From Hyaloscypha bicolor E (lineage: Eukaryota; Ascomycota; Leotiomycetes; Helotiales; Hyaloscyphaceae), in NCBI RefSeq assembly GCF_002865645.1, contig NW_020194557.1, positions 682,001-746,000 of the forward strand: a stretch of 64,000 nt of DNA. Direction: 5' to 3'. The notes below the pieces were generated by a model, which saw only the letters and a list, made by a program, of their open reading frames with translations, was not told where the DNA came from and did not search any database. The position numbers were made by a program, and so were the translations under genes. How positions within the stretch are numbered: position 1 is the first letter of the stretch; the number at the start of each line of letters is the position of its first letter. Positions 59,926-64,000 of this stretch are shown here, piece after piece.

Positions 59926-60228
59926 TATAATAGATATATATAATAGTATATAGATAGGTATTAGATATTATAGATCTAGTTTCCTATTTTGGATATAGCT
60001 TGTAATCGGAATTATATAGATTATATAGGATTTCCTAATTAAGTAAAAGGCTTTATATACCTGGCTAAGTACTAGGAAATATATAGGGAGACGCTTCTAG
60101 CTTTGGAAGGGGTATTAATTAGTCTCTTATTAGAATTAATTCTTGGAATTAGTTATACTTACAAGTATTACTTTATAGCTTACTTACCTTAACTATTTAT
60201 ATATTACCCTGCTATTATATGCCTTATA
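59926..60228 (+). repeat. Gypsy-D 3' LTR (303 bp)
   Basis: Partner of 53236-53538. Followed by gtaat, the second copy of the target duplication. Confidence 0.9.
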
Positions 60229-63200
60229 GTAATAGTATTAATATTCGGATATTACTAGCTTATAAATATATTATATAATCTCTATATCTCTAATTTATAT
60301 TTTAAGAATCTTAAGAAAGTATTAAATATAAAGAAATAATTAATACTAGGGCTAAAGTTAATATTTTTCTCGAAAAGATCTCTAGAAATATTAGTAAAAT
60401 AGTATATAATACTATAGATTATTAAATATCTACTATTACTAGAACTAAATTTGGATTTATAGAAATAGTAAAGCTTAGAGCTAAGGTTATAAATAAAGTA
60501 AAATGTAAAGATGTATTTTTTCTAGTTAAAGAAGCTCTAAAGATCCTGCTTAATTAACTGTTCTTAGCAAAAATAAAGATAAATATTATATATAGAAGTA
60601 ATAGTTTATAGGATAAAAGGTTTACTAATTCTGAAAATAATTAGAATACCTGTACTATTATAATTATTTCACTTTTAAAGAATACCGGGAAGTAGAAGAA
60701 AGTAATAGTTTAAGAATACTAAGCTTCTAGAATTAAGGAATTAAGTAATACGGAATAGAAAACGGAAGGTAAAGAAGAAAAATAGAGCCTGGTATTATAA
60801 CCGGTAGTAATATTAGAGGAAATAGGAAGATACCGGAATTTCCTATAGATTCTTTTATTTTAGGTTTAGAAGTTCAGGAAATCGATAATATTTTTAGAGA
60901 AACTAAAATAGAAAAGGCTTTAATTAGAGTATTAATAAAAGTAGTTCCGGATTTAATAGAAAAGGAAGTAAAAAAGGTATTAAGTAAAGATATTTCTGAA
61001 AAAGAAATAAAGTAATATCTTCTAATAGTAAAGAAATATATTCCCGAAGCTGAGAAATATTAAACCTAAAACTAGAAAGAATTCTGAAATATATAGAAGC
61101 TTAAAGAAAATATATTAAAATACCGGATAAAAAGGTGCTTTCTATACTTAATTAGGAAGAAGCTAAGTAGAAAGGTTATAAATTCCGGAGATTAGATAAA
61201 AAGAATACTAAAGAAAATAGCTATAGCTTTTAAAGAAAAAGATAATAACTATAGTTTATTTCTAGTTACAGAAGTATATAAAATAAAGAATAAGAAAATT
61301 CGACTAGTAAATACTAATAATAGAACTAGAAAAGGCCCAGATAAATGTCCGGACTAGTTTAAGAGATCCAAAACTAGAGAATACTTATAGAAATATACTA
61401 GAAAGTATAAGAACTATCTTTTACTAAGAATATTAGCTATTTTAAGAGATTTATAACTTACTCCGGAATACCTTAAATAATTAGATATTAGTAACTGGCT
61501 TTAGGAAAAGAAACTAACTATATTCCGAGAATTAATAGTTAATTAAAAAGATATAATTATATTTAATTAGAAAGAAGTAGGAAAAGTTTATAAGAATATT
61601 AGCTTATTTATTCTAATTAAAACTATTAAATATAAGGCCTGGCAAGAGAAGAATTTCCTATATCCTAAAGCTCTAGTACTAGTAATAATAAAAATACTAT
61701 TAGAATATTTAGATTATAGAGTTCTTGAGAAATATAATAAATCTTACTAAAATCTATAATTCTTAGTTATAAAGAAGGTTACTAGAACTTATAGACTAAT
61801 TAATATTACTATAAAGATAAATTCAGTAATTTTATAAGATACTAATCTACTTCTATCTACTAACGAGATCTCGGAGGAATTTATTAGATATACTTATATT
61901 TCTCTAATTAATTTCTTTTCTAGATATAATTAACTTATACTAGATTCTTATAATAGAGATTTAACTATATTTATAATGCCTCTGGAACTATTAAGAATAA
62001 TTATACTGCCTCAGGAAGCTACTAATTCTATTATATAGTTTATATAAATTATTATAACTATTCTAGAAAATCTATTTCCTAAAATCGCTATATTATTTAT
62101 TAATAATATTAGAGTTAAGAGACCTTATATAGACTATAATAGGCAGTTTATTTTATCTGGAATTTGGCGTTTTATATTCGAATATCTTTAAAACCTAAAT
62201 ATAACCTTAAATAGAGTTAAATAAGCCGGGGCTAGTATTAGAGAAAAATCGCAGTTCTATTATAATAATATAATTATTATTAGCTTTATTTATAGAGTAT
62301 TTGAAAGAAGCCCTTTAAGCTCAGGAATTACTAAAATCTTAAAATAGGAATATTATAATAGTATAACTAAAGGTAAGGCATTTATCGGAATTATTATTTA
62401 TTATTATATTTAGATTAAAGGTTTTATAATTATTACTGAATTTATTTACTACTTAATAAAGAAAGATATAATATAGAACTAGAGTAGCGAATAAAAGCAA
62501 GCTATATAAATTCTTTAAGAAAAGCTTATTACTACTTTAATACTCTGCAAGTTATACTATAATCCGTTAGAAGATTAGGGAATAATTATATTAGTAGTAA
62601 ATACTAGCCTAAATAGATAGGACAGAACTTTTAGTTAATATAATAATAAAGGAAAAAAGAGAGTTATATAATATAAGTCTGGAATCTGGAATAATACTAA
62701 ACGGAGATATAATACTACTAAGAGAAAATACTAAGGGCTAGTAAAATATCTGCAGAAAGTATAATTCTAGCTTTATAAAGTTTACTTTATTTTTAAACTA
62801 GACGCTAATATACTTGTTATATAGCTAAGTAAAGCGGCTATAGATTTTTCTAGAGCTTTAGTTATTTGCTAGCTAGTATAAATTTAACTATTTAACTTTA
62901 AAGTCAAGTATATTAAAGGAACTAAATATACTACTACTAACGGATTATTAAGACGCCTATAATAAGAAGGTAATACTAAAGATAATGAGAATATTAATAA
63001 ATAGTTAGTAATAGAGTTTAATACTATTAAAATAATGCCTATTAGATAGAAAGTTCGGTTAAAGGAAGCGGTTCCGGTTCAGTCACGTGACATCGTTTTA
63101 AGAAATCAGATTCCCAAAATCTTTACTAGATATTTGAATACTAGTATCCAGTTACTAGAAATTAATAATTAAAGCCTTACTATATCTGGAAGCGAATTAG

Positions 63201-64000
63201 TAATATTAATAATTAATAATATTCGGAAGTTATATAGTAAAAGCCGCGGCTTTTTATATATAACCTCTAGTAAAATAGTAAATAATAATACTAACTCTTA
63301 TACTTTACTTAATAATCCGATATTTTTATTAAATCTTTTAGATAATAGCTATTTCGAATAGTACTAGAATATTATATAATATCTTATAATACTTTTTAGA
63401 CCGGAAGAAATATCTAGAGCCGAGTTTTAAAAGTTAAGTAAAGAAGCTTTAAATTATAGTATAAGAGATTAATTACTATAAAGAATTATATCTAAAGTAT
63501 ATTTGCCTTAACTTATTATTAATAATTAAAAGTAAAGGGAAATCATTATTAAAGAGCTATATAATAAGATTAGATATACCGGAAGAGAAAGCACTTTTTG
63601 CTTAATAGCTAGCTATTATTACTAGAAAGGTTATTATAACTATATATAAAAGTATATTAGTACTTATAAAGTCTATTAATATAAGAGTAAAAAAAAATAA
63701 GAAGAAGCTCTATATCTAATAAAAGCTATATCTCTTTTCTATTACCTTAGAATTAATATAATTAAACTACTAGACTATAAAGAATATAACTTATTAGTTA
63801 TTACTAGAGATAACTTCTTAGGATAAATTAAAGCTAGATCTTTAAAGAATTCAACTAGTAAGAAGATTACTAAGTTTATTTAGGAAGAAATTATTTACAG
63901 GTATAGTTTATTTAGGTAGCTTAAGGTAAATAGCGGATCGGAATTTAAAGAAGTAGTAATTTAAGAGCTTAATAAGCTAGAAATTAATAGAATTATTATT
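60229..64000 (+). mobile_element. Gypsy-C, right part, running off the window
   Basis: Continuation of the Ty3 element split by Gypsy-D. Leader/gag-like Lys/Glu-rich sequence to about 61300, then pol (separate entry). The integrase is still incomplete at 64000, so the 3' end and LTR lie outside. It is of the same general RT clade as Gypsy-A/B but clearly a different family. RIP stops throughout. Confidence 0.8.
61350..64000 (+). pseudogene. Gypsy-C pol remnant: RT, RNase H, integrase (partial)
   Basis: RT region at about 61400-62250: ILEYLDYRVLEKYNKSYQNL, LQFLVIKKVTRTYRLINIT, TNLLLSTNEISEEF, NQLILDSYNRDLTIFIMPLE and ILPQEATNSIIQF, with a damaged catalytic box ILFINNIRVK. RNase H at about 62560-62960: QLYKVYFIFKLDANILVIQL, then LFNFKVKYIKGTKYTTTNGL. 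Integrase from about 63600: LLDYKEYNLLVITRDNFLGQ, SLKNSTSKKITKFIQEEIIY and LKVNSGSEFKEVVIQELNKL, where relatives have an Asp in DxGSEFK. The frame is interrupted by TAG/TAA but is otherwise easy to follow, with no indels noticed. Confidence 0.85.

Larger units (their letters stand above)
53236..60228 (+). mobile_element. Gypsy-D: complete RIP-inactivated chromovirus nested in Gypsy-C
   Basis: 6993-bp Ty3/gypsy element with 303-bp LTRs (53236-53538 and 59926-60228) and target duplication gcaat (53231-53235) / gtaat (60229-60233), which differ by one C-to-T. Internal order is gag, protease, RT, RNase H, integrase, chromodomain, all on the plus strand, then 1.4 kb with an extra reading frame and a polypurine stretch before the 3' LTR. 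The chromodomain assigns it to the chromovirus branch, whose members use it to target chromatin. Every frame is inactivated by Gln/Trp-to-stop changes. Confidence 0.92.

Noticed and set aside
1..64000. Mitochondrial, bacterial or CRISPR origin for the AT-rich and repeated parts
   Set aside because: Transposon families, introns and RIP signature are those of a fungal nucleus; repeats are plain tandem or element repeats without spacer structure.

Overview
The window reads as nuclear DNA of a filamentous ascomycete (Pezizomycotina). The reasons are fungal gene families (DUF6594, DUF3445/HODM-like), short GT-AG introns of 45 and 51 nt, fungal Ty3, Ty1/copia, Fot1/pogo and Helitron elements, and a mutation pattern typical of repeat-induced point mutation (RIP). 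Over about 90% of the window CpA/TpG is strongly depleted and TpA is in excess. Transposon reading frames are interrupted almost only by TAA/TAG at positions where CAA, CAG or TGG is expected, and paired copies differ mainly by C-to-T and G-to-A. This is an AT-rich, transposon-packed isochore of the kind found at centromeres, subtelomeres or accessory regions.

Layout. 1-5040: AT-rich decayed repeats with one LTR-like repeat. 5050-11270: an island of normal composition that escaped RIP. It holds an apparently intact DUF6594 membrane-protein gene (8679-9563, +), a three-exon retropepsin-like gene (9786-10538, -), a decayed DUF3445 gene (about 6760-7835, -), and small fragments and hairpins. 11271-44650: nested retrotransposons. 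Copia-1 is structurally complete (12395-19353, TSD TGAGA). Gypsy-A follows (19359-23460), then a Fot1/pogo transposon (24306-26366), solo LTRs (26717-27020 and the unmutated 30971-31268), a minus-strand retroposon-like insert (28092-29168), a 16-bp minisatellite, a Copia-3 fragment, Copia-2 (32598-39866) carrying another solo LTR, and Gypsy-B (39867-44344). 44648-47933: a further Gypsy (E) with a gag remnant. 47934 to about 52540: a Helitron on the minus strand with a long imperfect palindrome at its 3' end. 52715-64000: Gypsy-C, interrupted by the complete 7.0-kb chromodomain-type Gypsy-D (53236-60228, 303-bp LTRs, TSD GCAAT/GTAAT).

Apart from the two island genes, and possibly a 49-codon ORF, nothing looks able to encode a functional protein. 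I saw no tRNA, rRNA or CRISPR. The points most worth following are the Helitron end structure, the extra reading frame downstream of pol in Gypsy-D, the unmutated solo LTR inside RIP-mutated DNA, the tailed minus-strand insert with a 14-bp target duplication, the likely half-tRNA primer site of the Copia family, and the retropepsin-like gene whose catalytic triplet reads D-A-G. All domain calls come from reading translations by eye; no database search was run.
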